A stretch of 57,633 nt of DNA from Streptomyces celluloflavus (GCA_000720995.1 JOEL01000040.1:1-57633); one strand, 5' to 3'. Positions 42,143 to 50,832 are shown, counted from the stretch's first letter. Made by a program: numbers and translations. The notes: generated from the sequence alone by a model not told the origin.

Positions 42143-43423
42143 GTGACCTCCCACGACCCCGGCCCGGAAGTGCCCCGCGCCGGCCGTTTCCGCTGGCACC
42201 AGACGCACCCGCTCGCGTTCGACGCCGTCCTGGCGGCGATCGCGCTCGCCGCGATCCTGTCCACCTCGGTGGCCGATCTGCACGGCTCGCAGGGTCCCCG
42301 GTTCGGGGTCCGTCCCCTCTCGGCCACGACCGCGTCGCTGGCCGCCGTCGCCTGCGCCGCCCTGGTGCTGCGCCGCCGGATGCCCCGCACGGTGCTGGCC
42401 GTCACCGGTGTGCTGACCATCGTCGAACTGATCGCTCAGGGCGGCGCACCGCGCGGCCCGGTCGTCGGCCCCACCGTGCTCGCGCTCTACACCCTGGCCG
42501 CCGTGACCGACCGGCCCACCACCTGGCGGATCGGCGCGCTGACCATGGTCGCGCTCACCGCCGCCGGGATGATCTTCGGGACCCACCCCTGGTACTCCCA
42601 GGAGAACCTCGCGATCTTCGCGTGGACGGGCATGGCCGCCGCCGCGGGCGACGCGGTACGCAGCCGGCGCGCCTATATCGACGCCATGCGCGAGCGCGCC
42701 GAACGCGCCGAACGCACCCGTGAGGAGGAGGCCGGGCGCCAGGTCGCCGAGGAGCGGCTGCGCATCGCCCGTGAGCTGCACGACGTCGTCGCCCACCACA
42801 TCGCGCTGGTCAACGTCCAGGCCGGGGTGGCGTCGCACGTCATGGACAACCGCCCCGACCAGGCCAAGCAGGCGCTCGCGCACGTCCGCGAGGCGTCCCG
42901 TTCGGCGCTGGAGGAACTCCGCGCCACCGTCGGCCTGCTGCGCCAGTCCGACGACCCCACGGCGCCCACCGAACCCGCACCGGGGCTCGGCGTCCTGGAC
43001 CAGCTCGTCGACGGGTTCGTCCGCGCCGGCCTCCCCGTCGACCTGGAGCTCCCGGAGCCGGCCGGTGCGCTGCCCGCCTCCGTGGACCTCACCGCCTACC
43101 GCGTGGTCCAGGAGGCGCTGACCAATGTGCACAAGCACGCGGGCGACGGCGCCCGTGCGACGGTGCGGATCGTCCGCACCGGATCCGGTCTGACGGTGAC
43201 CGTCCAGGACGATGGCGCGGGCCCGGCCGGCGCGGACCGCCGCGGCGGCGCCGACGGGCCGGACGGCCGGCCCGCGCACGGCGGCGGCCACGGCCTGACC
43301 GGTATGCGCGAGCGGGTCCTCGCGCTGCGCGGCACGCTCGTGACGGGCCCGCGCGCGGCCGGCGGTTTCCAGGTGCTGGTCACCCTGCCACTTCAGTCCG
43401 TCCGTACGGGGGAGTCGATATGA
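42143..43423 (+). CDS. NarL-type sensor histidine kinase
   Basis: A 426-residue sensor kinase. About five membrane helices (residues 15-155, for example AFDAVLAAIALAAILST, TASLAAVACAALVL) are followed by a short coiled coil and the HisKA_3 dimerisation domain with the phosphorylated His in RIARELHDVVAHHIA. The ATP-binding domain has ALTNVHKHA (N-box), VQDDGAGPAG (G1) and GHGLTGMRERV (G2). I chose GTG 42143 because the pspAA terminator overlaps the region between it and the ATG at 42089. It ends four bases into the response regulator start (ATGA), so they are coupled. Confidence 0.93.
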   Translation: MTSHDPGPEVPRAGRFRWHQTHPLAFDAVLAAIALAAILSTSVADLHGSQGPRFGVRPLSATTASLAAVACAALVLRRRMPRTVLAVTGVLTIVELIAQGGAPRGPVVGPTVLALYTLAAVTDRPTTWRIGALTMVALTAAGMIFGTHPWYSQENLAIFAWTGMAAAAGDAVRSRRAYIDAMRERAERAERTREEEAGRQVAEERLRIARELHDVVAHHIALVNVQAGVASHVMDNRPDQAKQALAHVREASRSALEELRATVGLLRQSDDPTAPTEPAPGLGVLDQLVDGFVRAGLPVDLELPEPAGALPASVDLTAYRVVQEALTNVHKHAGDGARATVRIVRTGSGLTVTVQDDGAGPAGADRRGGADGPDGRPAHGGGHGLTGMRERVLALRGTLVTGPRAAGGFQVLVTLPLQSVRTGESI

Positions 43424-44106
43424 CGATCAAGGTGCTGCTCGCCGACGACCAGACGCTGCTGCGCAGCGCGTTCCGCATCCTGGTCGACTCGGAGCCGGAC
43501 ATGCGGGTGGTCGGCGAGGCGTGCGACGGCGCCCAGGCGTACGAGCTGGCCCGGTCCACCGGCGCCGATGTCGTCCTGATGGACATCCGGATGCCCGGGG
43601 TGGACGGCCTCGCCGCCACCCGCATGATCAGCCAGGACCCGCAGCTCACCGCGGTCCGGGTGGTCATCCTGACCACGTTCGAGGTGGACGACTACGTCGT
43701 GCAGTCGCTGCGGGCCGGGGCCAGCGGCTTCCTGGGCAAGGGCGCCGAGCCCGACGAACTGCTGAGCGCGATCCGGATCGCGGCGGCCGGTGAGGCGCTG
43801 CTCTCGCCGGTCGCGACCAAGGGTCTGATCACCAAGTTCCTCGCCCAGGGCGAGGGTGCGGACGGCGCCGGACCGGCCGGCCGCGGCGCCGAGCGGCTGG
43901 CGACGCTCACCGGCCGTGAGCGCGAGGTGCTGGTGCTGGTCGCCGGCGGCCTGTCCAACGACGAGATCGCCGAACAGCTGGCCGTCAGCCCGCTGACCGT
44001 CAAGACCCATGTGAACCGCGCGATGGCCAAACTCGGCGCCCGCGACCGGGCCCAATTGGTGGTCATTGCGTACGAAACCGGTCTCGTACGCCCACGGGTG
44101 CAGTGA
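43420..44106 (+). CDS. NarL/LuxR-family response regulator
   Basis: A 228-residue regulator paired with the kinase just upstream. The receiver domain has the DD pair in VLLADDQTLLRS, the phosphorylated Asp in DVVLMDIRMPG, Thr in VVILTTFEVDDY, and Lys in SGFLGKGAEPDELL. The C-terminal LuxR-type helix-turn-helix is LTGREREVLVLVAGGLSNDE...VKTHVNRAMAKLGARDRAQLV. The RND pump gene follows 163 bases on, which suggests that it is a target, though this is inference. Confidence 0.95.
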   Translation: MTIKVLLADDQTLLRSAFRILVDSEPDMRVVGEACDGAQAYELARSTGADVVLMDIRMPGVDGLAATRMISQDPQLTAVRVVILTTFEVDDYVVQSLRAGASGFLGKGAEPDELLSAIRIAAAGEALLSPVATKGLITKFLAQGEGADGAGPAGRGAERLATLTGREREVLVLVAGGLSNDEIAEQLAVSPLTVKTHVNRAMAKLGARDRAQLVVIAYETGLVRPRVQ

Positions 44107-44204
44107 GGGTGGAGGCCCCCGTACTCCGAACGCGGTACACGACCGGGCCGGAAACCGACTTGCGAGCGAGGAAATCGGGCCGGGGCATGACGGAGGGTGT
44201 AGGT

Positions 44205-44244
44205 GGGCCTGTGGAGGTGTTTCAGGCCCTCCGCCGACTTTTTT
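44205..44244 (+). terminator. Hairpin with T-run between the response regulator and the RND gene
   Basis: GGGCCTG (44205-44211) pairs with CAGGCCC (44223-44229). An uncommon run of six T bases follows (44239-44244), giving a canonical intrinsic terminator rather than the T-less type seen elsewhere in the window. It lies 26 bases before the RND start, so it could act as a terminator or an attenuator. Confidence 0.6.
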
Positions 44245-44269
44245 CAGATCAGAAGAGAGAACCCCACCC

Positions 44270-47200
44270 ATGTCCTGGCTGTCCCGACTCAGCCTCGTAC
44301 AACGGGGCCTGGTAGCGCTGATATCGGTCGTCGCGATCGCCTTCGGCGCCATCGCGATCCCGCAGCTCAAGCAGCAGCTCCTGCCGTCCATCGAACTTCC
44401 CATGGTGTCCGTGCTGGCGCCGTATCAGGGCGCCTCGCCCGATGTCGTGGAGAAGCAGGTGATCGAGCCGCTGGAGGACGGAATCCAGGCGGTCGACGGC
44501 ATCAAGGGCGTCACCTCGACGGCGAGCGAGGGCTCGGCCGTCATCATGGCGCAGTTCGACTTCGGCAACGACTCCAAGCGCCTGGTCGCCGACGTCCAGC
44601 AGGCGGTGAACCGCGCCCGCGCGAAGCTGCCCAAGGAGGTCGACCCGCAGGTCGTGGCCGGCTCGACGGACGACATTCCCACCGTCGTCCTCGCCGTCTC
44701 CGCCACGGACAAGGACCAGCAGACCCTCGCCGACCAGCTGCGCCGCAGCGTCGTACCGGACCTGAAGAACATCGACGGCGTCGGCCAGGTCACGGTGAGC
44801 GGCGTCCAGGACCGGATCGTCGCGGTCACCCCCGATGACGCGAAGCTCGCGGCCGCCGGACTCTCCCCGGCCGCGCTCGGCCAGGCGCTGGAGGCGGGCG
44901 GCACGTCCGTGCCCGCCGGATCGTTCGCCGAGCACGGGCAGAGCAAGACCGTCCAGGTCGGCGCCGGCTACACCTCCGTGCGGCAGGTCCAGGACCTGAT
45001 GGTCGCCCCGGCGGCGGGCGGCGCGGGCGGCGGCCAGGCGGCCAAGCCGGTCCGGCTCGGTGACGTGGCCACCGTCAAGGAGACGGCGGCCACCCCGGCC
45101 TCCATCACCCGCACCAACGGCAAGCCCAGCCTCGCCGTCACGGTGACGATGGACCGGGACGGCAGCGCCGTCGCCATCTCCGACGCGGTCAAGGACAAGC
45201 TGCCCAAGATCCGCCAGGACCTCGGCAAGGGCACCGCCCTCACGGTCGTCTCCGACCAGGGCCCGGCCGTCTCCAAGTCGATCGAGTCGCTGACCACCGA
45301 GGGTCTGCTCGGCCTGGTCATGGCCGTGATCGTGATCCTGGTCTTCCTGCTGAGCCTGCGCTCGACACTGGTGACCGCGGTCTCCATTCCGCTGTCCGTC
45401 GTCCTCACCCTGATCGTGCTGTGGACCACGGACCTCTCCCTCAACATGCTCACCCTCGGCGCGCTGACCATCGCCATCGGCCGCGTCGTGGACGACTCCA
45501 TCGTCGTCCTGGAGAACATCAAACGGCACCTGGGCTACGGCGAGGAGCGCCGCGAGGCCATTCTCACCGCGGTCCGCGAGGTCTCCGGAGCGATCACCTC
45601 CTCCACCCTGACCACCGTCGCCGTCTTCCTCCCCATCGGCGTCGTCGGCGGCATGGTCGGTGCCCTCTTCGGCTCCTTCTCGCTGACCGTCACCGTCGCC
45701 CTGCTCGCCTCCCTCATCGTGTCGCTGACGGTCGTGCCGGTGCTCTCGTACTGGTTCCTGCGCGCCCCGGAGATCCCCGAGGGCGCCGACCCGGAGCAGC
45801 TGCGCCGCGAGGCCGAGGAGAAGGAGACCCACAGCGCGCTGCAGCGGCTGTACGTCCCGGTGCTGCAGTTCGCGACCCGCCGCCGGGTCACCAGCGTGGT
45901 GATCGCCGTCGTCATCCTGCTCGGCACCTTCGGCATGGGCCCCCTGCTCAAGACCAACCTCTTCGACCAGGGCTCCCAGGACACCCTGAGCATCAAGCAG
46001 GAACTGAAGCCCGGCACCAGCCTGGGCGCCGCCGACGCGCAGGCCAAGAAGGTCGAGACGCTGCTCGCCGGCACGGCCGCGGTCCAGGACTACCAGGTCA
46101 CCGTCGGCTCCTCCGGCTTCATGGCGGCCTTCGGCGGCGGCACCGGCGCCAACCAGGCGTCCTACCAGGTCAAGCTGAAGGACGCCAAGGACTCCGACAA
46201 GGTCACCGAAGAGCTGCGGACCGGACTCCACAAGCTCGGCACGGGCATCGGCGAGACCACCGTCACCGCGGGCGGCGGCGGTTTCGGCAGCCAGAACCTG
46301 AGCGTGGTCGTCAAGGCCGGTGACGCGAACGTCCTCAAGACGGCCTCGGAACAGGTCCGCAAGGCCGTCGCGGGCCTCGACCACGTCACCGACGTACAGA
46401 GCGACCTGGCGCAGAGCGTGCCGCGGATCTCCGTCACGCCCAACGACAAGGCCGCGGCGGCCGGTTACAACCAGGCCACCCTCGGCGCCACGGTCGCCCA
46501 GGCGGTGCGCGGCACCACCAGCGGCAAGGTGCTGCTGGACGACACCGAGCGCGATCTCGTCGTCACCTCGGCCCACCCGGCCACCAGCGAGGCCGAGTTG
46601 AAGGCGCTGACCGTGCCGACCCCGGCCGGCACGGTCAAGCTCGGCGACATCGCCACCGTCCGGACCGTCCCCGGCCCGGTCCAGATGACCCGGATCGACG
46701 GGGCGCGGTCCGCGACGATCACGGCCAAGCCGACCGGCGACAACACCGGCGCGGTCACCGCCGACCTCCAGAGCAAGATCAAGTCGCTGAAGCTGCCGGC
46801 CGGCGCGACCGCGGAGATCGGCGGCGTCTCGCAGGACCAGAACGACGCGTTCTCCTCGCTCGGCCTGGCCATGCTCGCCGCCATCGCCATCGTCTTCATG
46901 CTCCTGGTCGCGACCTTCAAGTCCCTGATCCAGCCGCTGATCCTGCTCGTCTCGATCCCGTTCGCGGCGACCGGCGCGATCGGCCTGCTGGTCGTCACCG
47001 GCACCCCGCTGGGCGTCCCGGCGATGATCGGCATGCTGATGCTGATCGGCATCGTGGTCACCAACGCCATCGTGCTGATCGACCTGATCAACCAGTACCG
47101 GGCGCAGGGCTACGGCGTGGTGGAGGCCGTCATCGAGGGCGGCCGGCACCGGCTGCGCCCGATCCTGATGACCGCCCTGGCCACGATCATGGCGCTGCTC

Positions 47201-47428
47201 CCGATGGCGCTGTCCATCACCGGTGACGGCGGTTTCATCTCCCAGCCGCTCGCGGTGGTCGTGATCGGCGGTCTGATCACCTCGACCCTGCTCACCCTGC
47301 TCCTCGTCCCGACGCTCTACGCGGTGATCGAACTCCGCAAGGAACGCCGGGCGAAGAAGAAGGCGGCCAAGGGCCTGGGGGCGCAGCCGGCGGAAGCCGA
47401 CCGCGCGCCGGAGCCGGCGGGCGTCTGA
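44270..47428 (+). CDS. RND superfamily efflux transporter (AcrB-like)
   Basis: A 1052-residue inner-membrane pump of the HAE1/AcrB type. It has the two-fold repeat of RND proteins: helix 1 (LVALISVVAIAFGAIAIPQL), a periplasm-type domain, a block of six helices (for example LGLVMAVIVILVFLLSL, TLGALTIAIGRVVDDSIVVLENI, with the conserved GxxxxDD), then a second half with LAMLAAIAIVFMLLVATF, GVPAMIGMLMLIGIVVTNAIVLIDLI and LRPILMTALATIMALLPMAL. The N-terminal half has the proton-relay GRVVDDSIVVLENI (Asp-Asp). ATG 44270 has AGAGAG six bases upstream. No MFP or outer-membrane partner is nearby, as is usual in actinobacteria; some relatives are annotated MMPL or multidrug exporters. Confidence 0.95.
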   Translation: MSWLSRLSLVQRGLVALISVVAIAFGAIAIPQLKQQLLPSIELPMVSVLAPYQGASPDVVEKQVIEPLEDGIQAVDGIKGVTSTASEGSAVIMAQFDFGNDSKRLVADVQQAVNRARAKLPKEVDPQVVAGSTDDIPTVVLAVSATDKDQQTLADQLRRSVVPDLKNIDGVGQVTVSGVQDRIVAVTPDDAKLAAAGLSPAALGQALEAGGTSVPAGSFAEHGQSKTVQVGAGYTSVRQVQDLMVAPAAGGAGGGQAAKPVRLGDVATVKETAATPASITRTNGKPSLAVTVTMDRDGSAVAISDAVKDKLPKIRQDLGKGTALTVVSDQGPAVSKSIESLTTEGLLGLVMAVIVILVFLLSLRSTLVTAVSIPLSVVLTLIVLWTTDLSLNMLTLGALTIAIGRVVDDSIVVLENIKRHLGYGEERREAILTAVREVSGAITSSTLTTVAVFLPIGVVGGMVGALFGSFSLTVTVALLASLIVSLTVVPVLSYWFLRAPEIPEGADPEQLRREAEEKETHSALQRLYVPVLQFATRRRVTSVVIAVVILLGTFGMGPLLKTNLFDQGSQDTLSIKQELKPGTSLGAADAQAKKVETLLAGTAAVQDYQVTVGSSGFMAAFGGGTGANQASYQVKLKDAKDSDKVTEELRTGLHKLGTGIGETTVTAGGGGFGSQNLSVVVKAGDANVLKTASEQVRKAVAGLDHVTDVQSDLAQSVPRISVTPNDKAAAAGYNQATLGATVAQAVRGTTSGKVLLDDTERDLVVTSAHPATSEAELKALTVPTPAGTVKLGDIATVRTVPGPVQMTRIDGARSATITAKPTGDNTGAVTADLQSKIKSLKLPAGATAEIGGVSQDQNDAFSSLGLAMLAAIAIVFMLLVATFKSLIQPLILLVSIPFAATGAIGLLVVTGTPLGVPAMIGMLMLIGIVVTNAIVLIDLINQYRAQGYGVVEAVIEGGRHRLRPILMTALATIMALLPMALSITGDGGFISQPLAVVVIGGLITSTLLTLLLVPTLYAVIELRKERRAKKKAAKGLGAQPAEADRAPEPAGV

Positions 47429-47450
47429 CGCCGGTCCGTCCGATGCAGAA

Positions 47451-47486
47451 ACGATGCCCCCGTGAGCGTGTGCTTGCGGGGGCATC
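47451..47486 (+). terminator. Terminator hairpin after the RND gene
   Basis: CGATGCCCCCG (47451-47461) and CGGGGGCATCG (47476-47486) are perfect complements with a 14-base loop, 22 bases beyond the RND stop. It separates the peptide-methyltransferase operon from upstream transcription. Confidence 0.8.
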
Positions 47487-47577
47487 GCGCTGGGCATGCC
47501 CGCTCCGGACACGGCACGGCGGGCGCCCGGCGCCCGGCCACGGCCGACGCTCAAGACCACCAACGGAGGGGCTGTTC

Positions 47578-47688
47578 ATGGGGAAGCACGGTGACGGCAA
47601 GGGCGGCGCGGACGGCGACAAGCAGCAGAGCCCGAAGGAGTCCGACGGCCGGTGGACCAAGCCGGTGACCAACCCGCCCAAGAAGTAG
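47578..47688 (+). CDS. Candidate RiPP precursor peptide (imiditide-like)
   Basis: A 36-residue peptide, about a third charged (seven Lys, four Asp, one each of Glu, Arg and His) and Gly/Pro-rich, with no cysteines and no membrane helix. It starts MGKHGDGKGGADGDK, and its second half contains SDGRWTKPVTNPPKK. It has three Asp-Gly steps (Asp6, Asp12, Asp23), the sequence context where an Asp ester most readily closes to an aspartimide. ATG 47578 has GGAGGGG seven bases upstream, a better ribosome site than most genes here. The methyltransferase gene begins 11 bases after its stop with its own GGGAG. This matches the peptide-plus-PIMT-like-methyltransferase layout of imiditides. Asp23 in SDGRW is my guess for the modified residue. 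Confidence 0.75.
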   Translation: MGKHGDGKGGADGDKQQSPKESDGRWTKPVTNPPKK

Positions 47689-47699
47689 GGAGCGACGCC

Positions 47700-48803
47700 A
47701 TGTCCTCGCCGAGCCGGCTGGTGGAGATCCTGCGCAACAAGGGCGCCCTGGCGCCGGAGTGGGCGCCGACCGTGGCGGCGGTCGACCGCGCCCGCTTCGT
47801 ACCCGACACGTTCGAGGTGGGCGACCGTACCGTCTCCCGGTCCGCGGACGAGGCGGAGTGGCGCCGCATGGTTTACGCCGACCTGCCGCTCATCACCCAG
47901 CACAACGACGGTGACGCCACGGACGGCCGGGTCGCCTTCCCCACCTGTGCGACGTCGATGCCCTCCCTCATGCTCGCCATGGCCGCGATCGTCCGGGACG
48001 GCGACGCGGTACTGGAGATCGGGACGGGCACCGGCTACCACTCCGCGTGGCTCGCGCACCGGCTCGGCGAGGACCGCATCACCACGATCGAAACCGACAA
48101 GGCGCTGTACGACATCGCCCGGCACAACCTGCGCCGCGCCGGATTCCGCCCGCACACGGTGTGCGGCGACGGCCTGGCGGGCGTTCCCGGACGGGCGCCC
48201 TACGACCGCACCATCGCCACCTGCACGGTCCGCGACATCCCGTACGCCTGGGTGGCGCAGAGCGCCCAGGGGGGCACCATCCTCACCCCCTGGGGCTCGT
48301 CCTTCCACTCCTACTCGTTCGCGACCCTGACCGTCCGCGACAGGCGGGCCACCGGCCGCTTCTCCGGCCGCCCGGCCTTCATGTGGGCGCGCCAGCAGCG
48401 CCGCTCCTACGGCCGCATCCGGGACTGGTACCACGGTGAGCGGGGCGACCTCGCGACGACCACGATCGACCCGCGGATCCTGGAGGAGGACCACCACGCC
48501 CGCTTCGCCGTCGGACTGCGGGTCCGGGACGCCTGGCCGCTGCTGAGCCCCGCCGACGACGGCAGCGACGAGGCCACCTACTGGCTCTTCGACGACGCCC
48601 GCACCTCCTGGGCCACCGTCGAGTACGTCCCCGGCCGCGACCGCTACGAGACGGAACAGCACGGCCCCCGCCGCCTCTGGGACGAGGTGGCCGCCGCCTA
48701 CCGCGCCTGGACCGACGCGGGCAGCCCGCCGCGCGACCGCTACGGCATCACCGTCACCGCGGACGGCCAGCGCGTATGGCTGGACGACCCGCCGCGGAGC
48801 TGA
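47700..48803 (+). CDS. PIMT-like O-methyltransferase of RiPP type
   Basis: A 367-residue class I methyltransferase related to protein-L-isoaspartate O-methyltransferase. A PIMT-like N-terminus (residues 1-100, with ARFVPDTFEVG and FPTCATSMPSLMLAMAA) leads to motif I VLEIGTGTGYHSAWLA (104-119) and post-I TTIETDKALYDIARHNL. It is about 140 residues longer than housekeeping PIMT, and the extension ends in LWDEVAAAYRAW...DRYGITVTADGQRVWLDDP, the kind of C-terminal block known from RiPP-associated methyltransferases (lanthipeptide, graspetide, imiditide). These esterify a specific Asp of the peptide, which then closes to aspartimide. ATG 47700 with GGGAG upstream. It is coupled to the 36-codon peptide. 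A housekeeping PIMT is less likely because of the extension and the peptide. Confidence 0.85.
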   Translation: MSSPSRLVEILRNKGALAPEWAPTVAAVDRARFVPDTFEVGDRTVSRSADEAEWRRMVYADLPLITQHNDGDATDGRVAFPTCATSMPSLMLAMAAIVRDGDAVLEIGTGTGYHSAWLAHRLGEDRITTIETDKALYDIARHNLRRAGFRPHTVCGDGLAGVPGRAPYDRTIATCTVRDIPYAWVAQSAQGGTILTPWGSSFHSYSFATLTVRDRRATGRFSGRPAFMWARQQRRSYGRIRDWYHGERGDLATTTIDPRILEEDHHARFAVGLRVRDAWPLLSPADDGSDEATYWLFDDARTSWATVEYVPGRDRYETEQHGPRRLWDEVAAAYRAWTDAGSPPRDRYGITVTADGQRVWLDDPPRS

Positions 48804-48896
48804 CCGCGGATCCCGGCACGCCGCCGGGCCCGGACCGGCCCGTCCCGGCGGCGCGCCGGTGCACCGCTCGCCGTCATCCCGGCGCCACGCCGAAAA

Positions 48897-48939
48897 GGGG
48901 CCGGGGCCCGCGCCCGTATCCAGCGCGGGCCCCGGCCCC
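48897..48939. terminator. Strong bidirectional terminator hairpin
   Basis: The arms 48897-48913 (GGGGCCGGGGCCCGCGC) and 48923-48939 are perfect complements around nine bases, between the convergent methyltransferase (ends 48803) and nadA (ends 48961) genes. Confidence 0.85.
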
Positions 48940-48960
48940 TCACACGTATCCCCCGCGCGC

Positions 48961-50151
48961 CTACGGCAGCGCCAGCATCCGCTCCAGCGCGAGCTTCGCG
49001 AACGCGGCGGTCCCGGGGTCCACCTCGATCCGGTTGACCGTCTTGCCGGCTGCCAGCGATTCCAGCGTCCACACCAGGTGGGGGAGGTCGATCCGGTTCA
49101 TGGTCGAGCAGAAGCAGACCGTCTTGTCGAGGAAGACGATCTCCTTGTCCTGGTCGGCGAAACGGTTCGCCAGCCGCCGGACGAGGTTCAGCTCGGTGCC
49201 GATCGCCCACTTCGACCCGGCGGGCGCCGCCTCCAGGGCCTTGATGATGTACTCCGTCGATCCGACGTAGTCCGCCGCCTCCACCACCTCGTGCTTGCAC
49301 TCGGGGTGCACCAGCACGTTGACGCCGGGGATCCGCGCCCGTACGTCCTCGACCGACTCCAGCGAGAACCGGCCGTGCACCGAGCAGTGCCCGCGCCAAA
49401 GGATCATCCGGGCGTTTTGCAGCTGCTCGGTGGTGAGCCCGCCGTTGGGCTTGTGCGGGTTGTAAACGACGCAGTCCTCCAGGGACATGCCCATGTCCCG
49501 TACGGCGGTGTTGCGCCCGAGGTGCTGGTCGGGGAGGAAGAGCACCTTGCTCGTCGCGGGGTCGCCCTGTGCGAACGCCCAGTCCAGGGCCCGCTCGGCG
49601 TTGGAGGAGGTGCAGATCGTGCCGCCGTGCTCGCCGGTGAACGCCTTGATGTCGGCCGAGGAGTTCATGTACGAGACGGGCACGACCTGCTCGGCTATAC
49701 CGGCCTCGGTGAGCACGTCCCAGCACTCGGCGACCTGTTCGGCGGTGGCCATGTCGGCCATCGAACAGCCGGCGGCCAGATCGGGGAGGACGACCTGCTG
49801 GTCGTCGCCGGTGAGGATGTCCGCGGACTCGGCCATGAAGTGCACACCGCAGAAGACGATGTACTCGGCGTCCGGGCGGGCGGCCGCGTCCCGTGCCAGC
49901 TTGAAGGAGTCGCCGGTCACGTCGGCGAACTCGATGACCTCGTCGCGCTGGTAGTGGTGCCCGAGGACGAAGACCTTGTCCCCGAGCTTCGCCTTGGCCG
50001 CGCGGGCGCGCTCGACGAGATCCGGGTCGGACGGCGCCGGGAGGTCGCCGGGGCACTCCACACCGCGCTCGCTCCGCGGATCGGCCTCGCGGCCGAGGAG
50101 GAGCAGGGCCAGCGGGGTCGGCTGGACGTCCAGGGGCTGGGCGGTGGTCAC
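48961..50151 (-). CDS. nadA: Quinolinate synthase A
   Basis: Condenses iminoaspartate with dihydroxyacetone phosphate to quinolinate in NAD synthesis, using a [4Fe-4S] cluster. The 396-residue product has the KVFVLGHHYQRDEVIEFADV start region, the cluster cysteines in YIVFCGVHFMAESAD, VHPECKHEVVEAAD and LDKTVCFCSTMNR, and the GTELNLVRRLA motif. The start is GTG 50151 (VTTAQPLDVQ), nine bases after GAGAGG; a GTG at 50160 touches that site and is less likely. No nadB or nadC follows in the window. A possible palindromic operator lies 85 bases upstream. Confidence 0.97.
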   Translation of the reverse strand: MTTAQPLDVQPTPLALLLLGREADPRSERGVECPGDLPAPSDPDLVERARAAKAKLGDKVFVLGHHYQRDEVIEFADVTGDSFKLARDAAARPDAEYIVFCGVHFMAESADILTGDDQQVVLPDLAAGCSMADMATAEQVAECWDVLTEAGIAEQVVPVSYMNSSADIKAFTGEHGGTICTSSNAERALDWAFAQGDPATSKVLFLPDQHLGRNTAVRDMGMSLEDCVVYNPHKPNGGLTTEQLQNARMILWRGHCSVHGRFSLESVEDVRARIPGVNVLVHPECKHEVVEAADYVGSTEYIIKALEAAPAGSKWAIGTELNLVRRLANRFADQDKEIVFLDKTVCFCSTMNRIDLPHLVWTLESLAAGKTVNRIEVDPGTAAFAKLALERMLALP

Positions 50152-50478
50152 GACACGCACCCTCTCTTTTCTGCGGACAGCAGACGGTAGACAGCGGGCA
50201 GCAGCGGTGGGCGCACTGCCTTTTCGTCTATTTGACGCTATCTATCATAGCGGCTTCATGTCACGTTGACGATGGCCATAGTGTCGATGTGACGCATCCA
50301 CCTCCGGGCATTTCCGGGCGACCGCCGAGCGCCGTCCGCCGGTGTGCGAGCATGAAAGGGAGAGCCTTCCGGCGATGCCCGGAGGCTCGTCGAGAACTTG
50401 CGCCCAGCCGGAATTAATCCGGGGCCCCGTCGGTTGCAGCCGAGGGCAAGCGGTCCGTACAACCCGGGAGAGATGTAG
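50152..50478. other. Divergent promoter region of nadA and erpA
   Basis: These 327 bases separate nadA and erpA, which point apart. The AT-richest part of the neighbourhood is 50221-50290 (TTTTCGTCTATTTGACGCTATCTATCATAG and onwards), where both promoters probably lie. On the minus strand TATGAT and TAGATA are plausible -10 boxes for nadA. On the plus side TTGACG (50265-50270) could be a -35. No riboswitch-like structure is visible. Confidence 0.5.
50236..50252. promoter_or_regulatory. Palindrome CGCTAT-N5-ATAGCG upstream of nadA
   Basis: Perfect six-base arms (50236-50241 and 50247-50252) in the AT-rich part of the nadA-erpA gap, about 85 bases before the nadA start and overlapping its likely -10. 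An operator for an NAD-biosynthesis repressor is plausible; the cognate regulator is not known from this window. Confidence 0.5.
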
Positions 50479-50832
50479 ATGAGTGTTCAGGACGAGACCA
50501 CCGTCAGCGAGGGCATCATCCTGTCCGACGCGGCTGCGTCGAAGGTGAAGGGCCTGCTGGAGCAGGAGGGCCGGGACGACCTCGCGCTGCGGGTGGCCGT
50601 GCAGCCCGGCGGCTGCTCCGGACTCCGCTACCAGCTCTTCTTCGACGAGCGTTCGCTCGACGGCGACGTCGTGAAGGACTTCGACGGCGTCAAGGTCGTC
50701 ACCGACCGGATGAGCGCCCCCTACCTGGGCGGCGCCTCCATCGACTTCGTCGACACCATCGAGAAGCAGGGCTTCACGATCGACAACCCGAACGCCACCG
50801 GTTCCTGCGCCTGCGGCGACTCCTTCAGCTGA
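50479..50832 (+). CDS. erpA: A-type iron-sulfur cluster insertion protein (ErpA/HesB family)
   Basis: A 117-residue A-type carrier that passes iron-sulfur clusters to apo-enzymes. The three conserved cysteines are in QPGGCSGLRYQLFF and NATGSCACGDSFS (C-x-C). Its neighbour nadA (and lipA elsewhere in the window) is a cluster-dependent enzyme, and the pairing with nadA is frequent in Streptomyces. ATG 50479 has GGGAGA upstream. It is followed by a strong hairpin. Confidence 0.95.
   Translation: MSVQDETTVSEGIILSDAAASKVKGLLEQEGRDDLALRVAVQPGGCSGLRYQLFFDERSLDGDVVKDFDGVKVVTDRMSAPYLGGASIDFVDTIEKQGFTIDNPNATGSCACGDSFS

Noticed and set aside
44249-47563. A 1104-codon minus-strand open frame opposite the RND gene
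   Set aside because: It is highly Asp/Gly/Arg/His-rich antisense sequence; the RND protein on the other strand has full family motifs.
47700-48803. Housekeeping protein-L-isoaspartate methyltransferase
   Set aside because: The protein is much longer than repair PIMT and carries a C-terminal block typical of RiPP-associated enzymes, next to a short peptide gene.
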